Shown: one piece after another, positions 26,666 to 38,226 of the stretch
Layout of the letters: each line of letters opens with the position of its first letter
Numbering within the stretch: position 1 is the first letter of the stretch
From: Monomorium pharaonis
Lineage: Eukaryota > Arthropoda > Insecta > Hymenoptera > Formicidae
Assembly: GCF_013373865.1 (NCBI RefSeq)
Contig: NC_050468.1
Location: forward strand, 14,157,496-14,221,495
Length of the DNA: 64,000 nucleotides
Direction: 5' to 3'
Program-made: the position numbers and the translations under genes
Notes under the pieces: generated by a model
What the model saw: only the letters and a program-made list of their open reading frames with translations
What the model was told of the DNA's origin: nothing
Databases searched by the model: none

Positions 26666-29479
26666 CAATAGAAGCGAGTAGAACTCGACATCAGTCCTAA
26701 ACCGTCATTTAGACACAGGGTTCCTTTATGACTCACTAGAATATCAGTCCCTCTAGTTTTATGATTGTTTAATCTTCTTTTTTCTTAGGTTTAAGAAAAA
26801 AGGAGATTAAGCCTTAGAGATATGTAAGTTAAGATCGATAATTCTTTAATTCAAATATGAATTAAATTTGAATCAAAATTTTACGAATTTACATTACATT
26901 TTATATTAATATTTATTTTAGTGTAAAGTATTTTCAAGAGTATTAGATATTTTTTGTAATGAGAAAGGTAATTGCAAAATTTGAAAAAAATTATGAAAAA
27001 TGATTATCAAAATAATTATAGAAATGTTATTTATTATTAGAAATTGCAAAATTATGTTATTTAAGTAGGCAAAATATATTTTTGATTTGTACGTTTTTAT
27101 ATTTACATAGTTTTTGCACTGTAATCTTAAGGGACTTCTCTTTAACCGAAAAAAAACCCTCAAGGATTGTAGTTAAAATAGAGCATAATCCTGTATATTT
27201 AATTTTTGAAATAGGTAGTTTTTTCAGTCAGACCTTTTATAAAATATTCTTTTTTGGCTAAACAAAATAGCATAAAATTTTTTGTGGATTTATAAGATAT
27301 ATAACGCATTGTTATATAATTTTTAAAAATTAAATTTTAATTAAATGGAGTAGATAAGAAGACGTAATGTTTCTTTTTTTAGAGCCTGTGATATGACTTT
27401 GGAAGTATGGGACTATATTTTCTTCAAAGACGCTAAACTGCCTAAGACACATATAAAGAAAGCAACTTTAGATCGTATGAGGCACGAATTTCAGTATTGG
27501 TACCCTGTAGATTTGAGGGTTTCAGGAAAAGATCTGATACAAAATCACCTTACATATTTCCTTTACAATCATACAGCAATATGGCCAAATCAGCCTAAAT
27601 TTTGGCCACAAGGGATAAGAGCAAATGGTCATCTGCTTCTAAATTCAGCAAAGGTAATTTTGCGTTAAAAAAATTATTTAAAAGCTTCGTTATATAAAAT
27701 TGTTGCTTTAATTATTATTTTAATATAGATGTCTAAATCTGAAGGCAACTTCTTAACACTTGCCGAAGCTGTGCAAAAATACTCGGCCGATGGCACGCGC
27801 CTTTGTTTAGCTGATGCTGGTGATTCGATAGAGGATGCAAATTTCATTGAGAGTACAGCCGAAGCAGGAATTCTTAGATTGTATAATTTTATAGAGTGGG
27901 TCAAAGATGTACTGAATACAAATTATGATTTTAATGACAATAGATTGCAGAATTTTCATGATAAAGTTTTTGAAAGGTATTTCTATTTTTTATTTTTCGT
28001 TTATCACTATAGAACTGAAATGATACATTTATTTAATGCAGCGAACTAAATTTGAAAATACGAGAAACTGATAAAAATTATTCAAAAATGCTTTACAAGG
28101 AAGCACTGAGAACAGGATTTTACGAATTTCAAACAGCGAGAGATAAATATTTGCAATTAAGTTCAAAGGTTAATCCGAATCTAATTAAGAAATATATAGA
28201 GATTCAAATAATTCTTCTATCTCCAATTTGCCCACATGTCTGCGAATATATATGGGGAGACTTACTTAAAAAGGTATATTTTATCACTAAAGTAAAAATA
28301 TACATTATTTTATTAAATTACTTTTATAATCGCTTAATTTGATTTAGGATGGCTTTATAGTAGATGCACCATGGCCAGTGGCAGGAGAAGTAAATGAAAT
28401 TTTAATAAAATCATCTCAGTATCTAATGGATGCTGCTCATACATTTAGAATTCTTTTAAAAAATTACATGACATCCAAAAAGGGAAAAAACGATATAGAA
28501 AAACCTACACAAGGGATTATTTGGATAGCTAAAACTTATCCTCCTTGGCAAAGTGTTATCCTTACGATAATGAAGGAAATGTATTACGTAAGTCATAGCG
28601 ATAATTTATTCATGCATTGAGGAGTTCTTATATACTCATGTTTTTACTACTCTTTAGAAAAATGGAAATAAATTACCGGATAATAAAACACTCGCCACCG
28701 TGTTCTCCAGTAAAGCTGAGTTGAAAAAATATATGAAAAGGGTAATGCCATTTGTGCAGCTCATTAAGGAAAAGATGGAAATTATTGGTGTTAGTGCACT
28801 AAATTTGAGCCTTGATTTTAACGAATTTGATGTACTCGAAAATAATAAGGAATATCTTCAAAAAACATTAGGCGTAAGTAATTCTACATAATTTTCGTCT
28901 TATGTATTAATTAACGTATATTTACTATATTTTTATTTATTATCAGCTTTATGATATTATTATTAAATATACGGACGAAGCTCCAGAAAAAACGAGAGAA
29001 GAATGTTGTCCAGGTGCTCCATACATTAACTTTTCTGCAAGTTCTGTTACAATGTTTATTACAAATCCACAAATGTGTAGCAATTTGTTTGAAGTATCTA
29101 TGAAAATTTCGACTGTAACGGCTACAGATATTATATCTTACATTGTAAAACAAAACAATTATATAAAAGGTAAAGAAATATAATAAAATTTCTTTATGAT
29201 GAATTTCCAATAAATTAAATTAATTGGCAATAAAAAATTTCTTAATATATATTTTGTTTAGATCCTGCTTCGATCGTGTTATATCGGTATAATGATCCGA
29301 TCCTGGGACCCAGAATTAGACCAGTAGCAGGAAATATTTTAAAAGGAAAAACTGAGATTCCAGTAAATTCTGTGTTTAAGAAAAATATAGAAACAAAAAG
29401 CGTCGAAATCAGTGTTGCAGATAAAACATACCAAGTAGGCGAATATTTGATATACATCGATAAATCTCTAGAAAAGTAA
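21832..29479 (+). CDS. Cytosolic leucyl-tRNA synthetase, complete, 16 exons
   Basis: Exons 21832-21843, 22433-22645, 23964-24170, 24256-24417, 24490-24728, 24799-25021, 25087-25305, 25874-26327, 26405-26543, 27383-27653, 27729-27976, 28042-28273, 28348-28587, 28658-28873, 28947-29169 and 29262-29479 join in phase to about 1171 residues, matching eukaryotic cytosolic LeuRS. The HIGH motif is HLGH at about residues 64-67 after FPYPYMNGLL. The CP1 editing domain contains TLRPETMYGQTNCW and LPMLTIKEDKGTGIVTSVPS. The catalytic lysine motif KMSKS is split by an intron, K ending exon 10 and MSKSEGNF opening exon 11 (about residue 713). The C-terminal anticodon-binding and extension domains follow (PICPHVCEYIWG). 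It charges tRNA-Leu and is a multi-synthetase complex subunit (family knowledge). The first coding exon is only 12 nt (MIKM), so that start is less certain than the rest. Confidence 0.95.
26573..26666. repeat. (TAG)n trinucleotide microsatellite in a LeuRS intron
   Basis: An almost pure TAG/GTA repeat of about 90 bp lies 30 bp downstream of the donor of LeuRS exon 9. Confidence 0.95.
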
Positions 29480-31639
29480 ACGATATATTTGATTTTAATA
29501 AAACGTTTTATTAAGTATGTAAGCAATTATTTATGAAATAATTTAAATAATTAATAAGATTGTAAAGAATGTTTTTTTTTTCAATTCTTAAATTAGTGGA
29601 GTGATGTGAAGGCTTCCATACTCCAAGTTCCATTCACCATTTTTCTTATATATTATTTAGCACCTCAGTGTATCCATACAACTTTTTTGAAATTTTTAAT
29701 TTTCTTCTAAATATTCACGTGTTTACATTTTAAAGTTCTTAAATAGTTAGGAATAGATAAGTTTATTATACTGTAACTTTATGCAAAATAGTACCATTAA
29801 AATGCTTTATAAATATTTTATTGTGTATTTTTTTCAATGAATGTAGTTCGAAAAAATTCTCGATCTGACAAAGAAAACGCGTAATTTATGGCAAATTTTC
29901 TTGTATTTTTTAATGTAATCTTTTAATTTAATATATTTATTCTGCTATTCTAGATTTTTTTATACCGTCTGTATATGATTTTTCTAAATTTTCAAAATAA
30001 GCAGTATTTTTATTGATTATTTTGATACTTGAGCCAAATATCTTTCCAACAAGCCTTTTCTTCATGTTTAAAAGAAGATAAAAGTTTAATTTATCTTCAG
30101 ATGCTTTTCAAACAACGATCCATAGAGTATCTGAAGATAAACTTAAGAAAACCTTGAATATAAGGTTTGACTATGACTATGGGCATAAATCTCGTGAATA
30201 CGATGTAGAATCAATTCAAAGCGCAATTTATAAAACCTTTTAAAATAAAATGTTTTATCACTGCAATATCTATCTTTTTAAAAGTTGTTTACATGAGTGA
30301 AACAAGGAAATTGATAAACGCATTTATCAAATATATTTTGTCAGCAGTTTTTTGCATGATTAAACTTCTCAAAAATTATAGCAATTTGATATTTGATGCT
30401 ATCTCTGTATTAGGTTAAGAACTTTTCGAACTACCCTCGTAAAGTTTTTGGAAACTTTTATTTGCAATCGACAATTTTACCTTCAAATAGTTGAATAAAC
30501 ATGAATAAAAAAATAAGATTTCCCACGTCAATAATTCTTACTGTACGTTTTTCTCTTAAATTAATATAAATTTTGGTAACATTTATTATCTAAAATATGC
30601 CTTTTTTTAGAATAAAATCAAGACATAAAATGAATCAAATAAAAAATGTTTTATTTTTAAGTAATTAGATTGTTTCAATTTATTGTAAAAAAAAAGATTA
30701 AGATTTTTATATAGGAATATGTAATGATATTTTTATTAAAAAATATTTCTTTTACAAAACCCAATTTCTTTTATACAAAACTATATGTTACCTACTTTAT
30801 ATGTTATCTACTTGTACATGTATAATTAATAATCGGAACATACTAGAAAATATTAACTTAATAGCGAAATATTATACACAAATATCAGTTTTCAAGTAAA
30901 TTCATAACTGTGTTTTTTGCCTCGGTAAACATTTTTATAGTAATATCAGTAGTTAAACTACTTTGTATATAAAAGAATAAATATTAAAAAATACTTTTTT
31001 TTTAAAGTTATCAAGAGTATGCGTTCTCCGTAAGGAAAATAATAAAAATAATAGGGAAAAAATGTTATACTACTTTTAACAAATAAAATTATCCAAATAA
31101 TAAAATTACTCAGATAAAAAATCAAGCATGTCTAAATAAAATCGCACAAATCTGTGGTTGTTCATAAGGATAGCAACTTGCCATACATTTCTTCAATAAT
31201 TTCGAATATATCGATATTAAGTAACATGAAAGGCAACATTGTATACATACATATATTTTCAGAAGTTTAACGAGATAATAGTATTAAAGTTACTTCACGT
31301 TGTCAGCAATATAAGAGCATTGTGATCCTATAAATTATTGTAACAACGTAACGACAATCGCATAAATTTTAATTCAGATGTTTTGTTTCACCACAGCATT
31401 CGTTACCAGCAAGTAGTTATCCAAAGTTTTCATATCGTAAAGGCATCAATTGCCAACAAATGCGGAGTTGCTGAGTAATGTTTGACTGCAACTTTGACTG
31501 CAAACAATACGTTAGCAACAATACAGACATGTTGTTATCTGAGTAAAGATAAGTAGTCTGTCTTCAATGATTTTAACTAATGTATATATATGTAATATCC
31601 GTAATGTAAAAACCATTTGGAAATCACTGATAATGAAGC
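29480..31639. other. Intergenic region after LeuRS
   Basis: About 2.2 kb between convergent genes (LeuRS + and a methyltransferase -). It is AT-rich with no recognisable coding sequence. A small hairpin at about 30075-30155 (TTATCTTCAGAT / ATCTGAAGATAA) resembles one at about 11720-11800 in a pavarotti intron, so it may be a minor dispersed repeat. Confidence 0.5.
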
Positions 31640-32608
31640 TTATAAGACAATGTTTGCTTGACATCGAATCACTTCTGATCTAATTGTCTGAATGTCTTCC
31701 GCAAAAATCTTGCAGCATCCGCCGATGTAACGAATCCCCAGGTCCAACCATTCTGATATAGGTAGATTCAGAGAATGATCATCTGGAACCGCGGTCCATT
31801 CGCCAGTTGCTGAATAGCTGCCGCCTCTATTGGGATACACCACCAGAGGAATGAAATCTTGCTCCGACGACATGTTCACATTGATACCCTTCAGCAAGGG
31901 AGTTACGTACTTCGGATCGATGCAGTTCACGCCGATTGCAATAATTTGCGATGGCAAGGTGTGATAACAGCGTGTAGCCACTTCCTGAAATACACTGCCG
32001 TCCGATATAAATTTATCATCTCGACATGAAAATGAGAGCCACGCACGAGCGTGCGGGTACTCCTTCAGTAACTCCAGAAGGGCTTCTGCTTCTTTGACAC
32101 AGGGTATAGTTTCTAGAGCCAACAGATCAACACCGGCGTCCAGTAGTGTCTTAACGCGTGGTCTGTGCCAGTCGATCAGTTCTTGTTGGGACATATTTTT
32201 CCCATAGGAGCCAGTATATTCAGATGCGTTGTGCAAGTAAGCACCGTAAGGACCGCAGGACCCAGCGACCAGAGGTCTCTGGTCAGAGGAGATGCGCTCT
32301 TCTCGGGCATACTCCTCCACAGCTCTTTTGGCCAAGCTCACGGCCGTGTTGAGTAAATTCAGACTTTCGCGTTCACTTATATTCAAATATCTCATCATGC
32401 CAGGTACGGACGCTTGATAGGTGTTGGTTTCGATAATATCGGCACCAGAGCGCAAGAAGTCCAAGTGCGTAGCGTATATAGCGTTCACATCGGTTTTGAG
32501 GAATCGTGCTGTCCATAACGGATCACCATCGATCTTGGTACCTACATGACGTGACAACTGTCCAGAGAAGCCACCGTCCAGGACCTTCACGTAACTGTTC
32601 TTCATCAT
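31640..32608 (-). CDS. Homocysteine S-methyltransferase, copy 1, intronless
   Basis: A single open exon of 322 residues. The fold family is recognised from KVLDGGFSGQLSRHVG, DPLWTARFL, GADIIETNTYQAS, AGSCGPYGAYLH and GVDLLALETIP. Zinc- and thiol-binding cysteines are present in GVNCIDP and near the C-terminus in YIGGCCKIFAED. Such enzymes (MmuM/YagD type, Pfam S-methyl_trans) transfer a methyl group from S-methylmethionine or S-adenosylmethionine to homocysteine, yielding methionine in the cytosol (family knowledge). Length is normal and all three zinc cysteines are intact, so it is likely active. A second ATG follows one codon later, so the start is ambiguous by one residue. A close paralogue lies at 47730-48686 on the same strand. 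Confidence 0.93.
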   Translation of the reverse strand: MMKNSYVKVLDGGFSGQLSRHVGTKIDGDPLWTARFLKTDVNAIYATHLDFLRSGADIIETNTYQASVPGMMRYLNISERESLNLLNTAVSLAKRAVEEYAREERISSDQRPLVAGSCGPYGAYLHNASEYTGSYGKNMSQQELIDWHRPRVKTLLDAGVDLLALETIPCVKEAEALLELLKEYPHARAWLSFSCRDDKFISDGSVFQEVATRCYHTLPSQIIAIGVNCIDPKYVTPLLKGINVNMSSEQDFIPLVVYPNRGGSYSATGEWTAVPDDHSLNLPISEWLDLGIRYIGGCCKIFAEDIQTIRSEVIRCQANIVL

Positions 32609-32871
32609 TATCGCTAACAGTAACTAGTTAGCGAGTCACGGTAGATCTGTTTCGATATCACGTGTCAAAGTCACTTGGATATTTTTTAATAGATATTAGG
32701 AGACATCGCTCCTAATAATCTTGATCTTGATGCATGTTATATAGGTGAGAATACCGATCAACTTTTCCTTATATAAATTAATCAATGATTTCGTAATTTT
32801 TGAGATGTTTAAAACTCATCTTCCTAATTTCATTATTTTTTAAATATAACACCTTGTGTATGATGGTGTGT

Positions 32872-32927
<56 letters not shown>

Positions 32928-33764
32928 ACAAGGATATTTTAATTAGAAGACAGTACTTAGAATGGTAATATTTAGTTGTATCATATATCTTTTTTTCAGG
33001 TATTAGTCATGTTTTATTTGTATTGTTAATATTTGTTTCATATTAATATTAAAATATTAGTTTATAAAGAAATATTAATCAGTATTTTCAACTGTATAAT
33101 ATATACATGTTAAGATGCCATGAAACATGGTAAATTTATCAAAATTCAGTAAAAAATGCTTGTGAGCCAAAACACAAATTGTGATGCGCAAGTTTGTATT
33201 AAAATGATTAATTATGATAAAATATGAAATAAATCACATTTCAAAAGTTGATGTCATACAATAAAATTATAATAAAAAACTCATAAGTTTTATTGCATGA
33301 CATTAACTTTTAAAATCTATATTTGTTTCATTTTTTATTGTAATAATTATTTTAATTATTAAGTTGCACAATGTTTTGGCTCATATAGACATTCTTTTCT
33401 AAATTTGATGTATTTACAAAGCCACGACTTTATATACATATCTATTTAAACATAGTAAATTTAATTTTTACATTATTTAAAAAGTATATCAGCAAACATC
33501 AGAGTAATATAACTTTAATTGAAATTTGTTACTCAATAATGAATATCATATATACCTTACAAAATAGCAAGTGATAGAAGTCTGCAGAAACAAATCTAAA
33601 CACATGCTTCTCTACGTGTTTGCGTACGCTGCATGACCGGGCTAATTTTCGTGCCCATAGCAGGCAGCGGAAGCAGATAACATAAGTAGAAAGAGTAGAA
33701 TAAACGAGAGTTTTGATTTCTTGCTTGGCAGTATTGGCAGCATGTATTGTTTGTATGTGTTGTA
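32609..33764. other. Intergenic stretch with a (TG)n tract
   Basis: The stretch contains the methyltransferase copy 1 promoter side and, at 32863-32925, a (TG)n microsatellite. An ORF at 33642-33890 (- strand) runs out of the palindrome at 33765 into this stretch, encoding a hydrophobic tail; I could not match it to a family. Confidence 0.5.
32863..32925. repeat. (TG)n microsatellite
   Basis: A near-perfect TG repeat of about 60 bp upstream of methyltransferase copy 1. Confidence 0.95.
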
Positions 33765-35298
33765 CCAGAGAGGAACCTGAGATTCCTGAGAGCGGTCATC
33801 GCGTCGTTTTAAAGTGTTTTCAACCATCAGCGCCTCTATGTGCACATTGGAATATGTAGTCAAATATCTATGAATCCCGGTAATTTGCATGACTTTTTGA
33901 GTCTCTTCTACGCTATGTCCACGTTTATTAAAATTTGGTTCTGTTTCATGCTATACCCGTAAATTTTACAATTATATGCATTCATATTTTAAATCTGTTT
34001 TATGCAACTGTGCATAATCGTGTTCTATAAATGTGCAATATCACATTATACATACATGATATAAATTCAAATAATTGATTTGATAAAAATTCACTCACCG
34101 ATTGCTGTCGCTGCTCCTGCTGCTGATGTTGCTGCTACTGCTACATTCCTTTTCCGGAATACCGCGAGTCGCTCCATGAATGCCGGTTTCTGCTGACATC
34201 CTGCTATTCTCGAACCGCACATTAATAACGATCGCCCGATACTTTATTCGGCACTCCCAATATTACGGATAATATATCACACACGAATAAAACGTAAACC
34301 GCGCGCGAGAATTTCACTAGGCGCGACCGTTACATTTGAAAAAATAGGTGAAAAGGACGGCTCGTCTGATTGGCGGCGAAAATCAACATGGCACGAAAGT
34401 GGACAATGAATTCTGAACGCGAGACACGCACGGAGTCGACAGAGCGTCCGACCGGCGCTGGAGTGGCGTACGTGACTGCTGGCAGGCAGACTCGGCGTCA
34501 CTCGGCGTTGCTAGGCGGTTGACTCGCCGTGCCTGCGCCGAGTAGCGCCGAGTCACGTACGTCGCTGCCGCCGCCATGTTGCTCCGCGCTCTAGCGCCGG
34601 TCGGACGCATCGGATGTTCTGTTGACTCCGTGCGTGTTCGCGTATTTATTTGTGCGCAGGTACGGTGTTGAGTGGTTTTGAGAATGCTGTCGCGCTAACA
34701 GACGAGCCGTCCTTTTCACGTATTTTTTCAAATGTAACGGTCGCGCCAAGTAAAATTCTCGCGCGCGGTTTACGTTTTACTCGTGTGTGATATATTATCG
34801 GTAATATCGGGAGTGCTGAATAAAGTATCGGGCAATCGTTATTAATGTGCGGTTCGAGAATAGCAGGATCGATATGATATCAGCAGAAAGCGGCATCCAT
34901 GGAGCAACTCGGTATTCCAGAAAAGGAATGTAGCAGTAGCAGCAGCAGCATCGAGCAGGAGCAGCGACAGCAATCGGTGAGTGAATTTTTATCAAATTAA
35001 TTAATTGAATTTATATCATGTATATGTGGTAATGCATATTTATAGAACACGATTATGCACATTTGCATAAAACAGATTTAAAATATGAATGCATATAATT
35101 GTAAAATTTACGGATATAGCATGAAACAGAACCAAATAAACGTGGACGTATCATAGAAGAGACCCAAAAACTCAAGCACATTACCTACGGGATTCATAGA
35201 TATTTAACTACATAGTTCAATGTGCACATAGAGACGCTGATGGATGAAAACACCTAAAACGACGCGATGACCGCTCTCAGGTTCCTCTCTGGGCCATG
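33765..35298. repeat. Imperfect palindrome of about 1.5 kb with CpG-rich centre
   Basis: Outer arms of about 600 bp, 33765-34375 and 34690-35298, are inverted copies. Examples are CAGAGAGGAACCTGAG at 33767 against CTCAGGTTCCTCTCTG at 35277, and the string TGAAAAGGACGGCTCGTCTG against CAGACGAGCCGTCCTTTTCA. A second, inner inverted pair (34415-34645; CGACCGGCGCT / AGCGCCGGTCG, CACGCACGGAGTC / GACTCCGTGCGTG) fills the spacer. Both arms carry what looks like the same short exon and GTGAGTG donor (CAGCAATCGGTGAGTG at 34967-34982, inverted near 34092-34107), and a CAT-GAAACAGAACCAAAT block behind a TATAG acceptor. The centre is strikingly rich in CpG against an AT-rich background. It may be a duplicated promoter plus first exon of an unrecognised gene. 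I cannot say whether either copy is expressed. Confidence 0.85.
34896..34978 (+). CDS. Candidate first coding exon in the right palindrome arm (unrecognised)
   Basis: From an ATG at 34899 a frame reads MEQLGIPEKEC followed by a run of serines and a Q/E-rich end, stopping at a good donor (TCG|GTGAGTG). If spliced to the TATAG acceptor near 35117 the frame continues HETEPNKRGR...IEETQKL to a stop near 35213. The inverted copy in the left arm has a 2-base insertion that breaks this frame. I do not recognise the protein. It could equally be noncoding 5' sequence, so this is offered only as a candidate. Confidence 0.25.
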
Positions 35299-35479
35299 TT
35301 CCGATATTACTGTCAGTACTAAAAATCTATACCCAGTGAGAAATAGTACATCGAATCGACATCGAAATCATCATTTTGATGTCGATTCGACGTCGAATTG
35401 ATGTCGAATTCATTATCGTTTCTCGCTGGGTAGTTTCCGTTACCTATACTATAGATTTTTCTGGCAGTAATATCGGAAT
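35299..35479. repeat. Hairpin element abutting the palindrome's right edge
   Basis: The left end TTCCGATATTACTGTCAG is inverted at the right end as CTGGCAGTAATATCGGAA. Inner arms CCCAGTGAGAAA / TTTCTCGCTGGG pair, and the core is built of repeated TCGAAT/ATTCGA strings. No ORF. Confidence 0.85.
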
Positions 35480-36441
35480 GCAGCTCTGGTTGTACATAAG
35501 AATAGGTTAAGATTAGTCACTATATATAAATATAATTTATTTTTAATAATAAATCTAAATATAGAAGTCATTAAAAATCATAAAATATCTATAGAGATTA
35601 TCCAACATGTTGACAATATTTTGGCAATTAACGATGGGCTCATGTGACTCCATTTTATGTAATCCTATTTGTAATAAATTAAACTTGGTGAATATTTAAA
35701 TTATTATTTAATTATATTTGTTATATTCTTAGTTATTTTTTAAATTTTAATCATTGTAAAAGATGTAATTTTGATAATCTTTATAATTAGAATTTTAAAG
35801 TTTGAGCTTTAAACTTTATATTTTATCATAAGTTAGATTAAATTATTAGATATTAATCAAGTTAATATCAAAGCAAAATTAACAACTAATAATAACGTAC
35901 AATAATCAGTACAACTTTTTATTTGATAATGTAACTGTACATACAACAAATTTATACTTGTATGTACATTTAGTCACCCGTGTATTTATTGATGAATAAG
36001 AATTATAATCGAAATTATGTAATACAATGATCGACAGAAAAATAAAAGCATTTTATTTTTCTTTTATTATCTAGAATCACATTTTAAATTTTCTTTCATC
36101 CATTGTCAAACACTTTGAAGTATATGTGGCTATTTGCACAATGCACACAATTAATTTAAAAATCTATTGGATGCAAATTATTTTCAAAAAGATTTTTTGT
36201 CATTTATATATTTATCAAATTGATTTTTAATGATAAATATATGGATATTTTTATCAAATACATGTAATGTTAAATTAAATGTTTACATTCGCATTTAAAT
36301 TTGTTATTAAAACATCAATAAAAAGAAACATTATAATATACTTAATTTTCAAAAATGCTAAAGAATTAATTTATTAATGATTATGATTAAGTTTATAAAT
36401 CTTTATTTTTTCATTAAGACAAAAGTTTTGCAAGATAAACT
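35480..36441. other. Intergenic stretch before POMP
   Basis: AT-rich sequence lying downstream of POMP (which runs on the - strand). It presumably includes the POMP 3' UTR. Nothing else recognised. Confidence 0.5.
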
Positions 36442-37522
36442 TTATAATATTCCAAGATGATTTTCTACGACGGCATGTGGTTGTCCCATCTGTTCTCTGA
36501 ATTCAGACGTATTGAAGATATCTTCAAATCTGTAAAAACAATATAAACAATATAAACAAATAAAAATTGTGGACATATATTTTTATTTATTTATCAGTGC
36601 AGAACTAATTGTTATAAATACCGTATATCTTGATCTTGCGCAAGCAAAACATCTCGCATAACATTAGATGACGGCAGAAATGGAAGTCTTCCGATCTTCT
36701 CGGTAGCTTTTAATTCCATTGCTATGCGCAATGGTGCATGTAATCCTTGTGTGTTCCTAAGTAAAGTCATATTCATGCGCTCCTGATTCTTTTTGTACTG
36801 AAACATACATGTAATTTATAGTTTGCTGTTTAAAAATAGTGTTCCTCTTAATAGAATACACAATAAGTTTTACATTTCTTTCTGAAGCTTCCAAGGGATG
36901 TGCATAACCAATGCTCTGTCTGGTTGCTGACAAGCTAAACAAATAAAGTAACACTTTTAAAATTAAATTTCAAAAATTTGTAATTAATAAACATAGTTAA
37001 TTTTGGCTTAAATTAATTATTCTGATGGCAAATTAGCTAATTCTCATAACTTAAATGCTTCTGAATTTAATTAAATTTTCATACCCTGATACCATAGGAT
37101 TAGATAGGCCATAGTTGGTAGTTCCATTTTTAATGTCGAATTGCTCGGGTATAACAGGCTTGGGTATGATTGATGGCAAACCGAAACTCTAAAATTGTAA
37201 TAAATGCAATAGAGATAAAACTTTGTGTCAAGTCCATTTTTTCCCATTATTTTACACGACAGTAGACAAGAATTGGCTTAAAAACTGTATGCAATGAAAT
37301 ATTTTTACAAAACAGAACACAAATTTATTACTTTTTATTACTTTGTGAGTAAATGACAATCTACGATACAAGAAAATCCATAGTAGAATAGCAATTAAAA
37401 TCAACTGTCATTGTCAACATAACCTGTCTCATACATAATGATCGTACGAAATAGTCTTAAAATTGATAAATAAAATGAGTACAATATATTCTCCAAAAAA
37501 ATATCGTTAAAATTATTACCAT
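36442..37522 (-). CDS. Proteasome maturation protein (POMP/Ump1), complete, 5 coding exons
   Basis: Exons on the - strand: 37520-37522 (the ATG alone), 37188-37085, 36934-36874, 36797-36622 and 36529-36442. They join in phase to 143 residues, the usual POMP length. Diagnostic blocks are GYAHPLEASERN, LLRNTQGLHAPLRIAMELKA and KIGRLPFLPSSNVMRD, and the end MGQPHAVVENHLGIL. POMP/Ump1 is the chaperone of 20S proteasome assembly, bound to half-proteasomes and degraded when they dimerise (family knowledge). The unusual feature is that exon 1 contributes only the start codon. This start is supported by phase and by a GTAATA donor directly after the ATG. Confidence 0.93.
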
Positions 37523-38226
37523 TTTATGATTTTGAAGTCACGGTAAAAATCACACCAAGAAAACAATTTAAAAATGACAATGCGTCAGAAATCCTCAAAT
37601 TGCAAGAACGTATAAGAACACTATAAAGTGTAAACTGCGCCACTGTGGAACACTAGCAAAAGGTTAAGGTTCTCGACCGTTTCGACGGCGTTCATAAACT
37701 CACAAACTCTCGACGAAGTCGCGCCGATTATTGTGAGCCAATGGCTGCGTTCAGCAGAAAAAGCAGCTTTGCAACTGTTGTAAAATTCTTCAACACGACT
37801 GGTTTATACGTTTAGATCTAACAGGAATTAAGAGCAAGAACCAATCGTGTTGAAGAATTTTACAACAGTTACAAAGCTGCTTTTTCTGCTAAACGCAGCC
37901 AATAATAATGCGGGTCTCCACTTTTTTAATTTAAAATACTGAAATTTAAGTTCAAATTATTGAAATTTAATTCAAGTTGATTGAAGTAACTTTAATTTTA
38001 CTATTAATAAATTTTGAAATGTATCAAGTTATATTAATGGCTACGTTGGCGCCATAACTGTGCAGTTTCTTCGATACAATATCAGTGATCGATCAAACAA
38101 TTCACTTACTTAGCATTTAAGTGTTAGTGTCTGACAGTTATTAATACCTTGCATACTTACAAAAATAAGGAATTTAGTATTAAAAATTTACGGATAAAAT
38201 TGTAAATTTCATATTATTCTATCGCA
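37523..38226. other. Divergent intergenic region POMP / CNBD gene
   Basis: About 0.7 kb between divergent start codons, so it presumably carries both promoters. Its centre is occupied by a hairpin element (37741-37902). Confidence 0.6.
37741..37902. repeat. Hairpin element in a divergent promoter region
   Basis: The left arm GGCTGCGTTCAGCAGAAAAA is inverted on the right as TTTTTCTGCTAAACGCAGCC. Pairing extends inward through TTGTAAAATTCTTCAACACG / CGTGTTGAAGAATTTTACAA, giving arms of about 65 bp. It is related to the pavarotti-intron element at 12132-12260 and shares the GGCTGCGTTC terminus with cluster elements 3 and 5 near 16.5 kb. Confidence 0.9.

Noticed and set aside
33596..33890. Two overlapping - strand ORFs, one with a hydrophobic tail resembling a signal or membrane segment
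   Set aside because: They straddle the palindrome arm, the other arm has stops at the equivalent place, and I recognise no family.
34277..34610. ORFs rich in Arg and Ala in the palindrome core
   Set aside because: They are explained by CpG-rich composition and change frame between arms.
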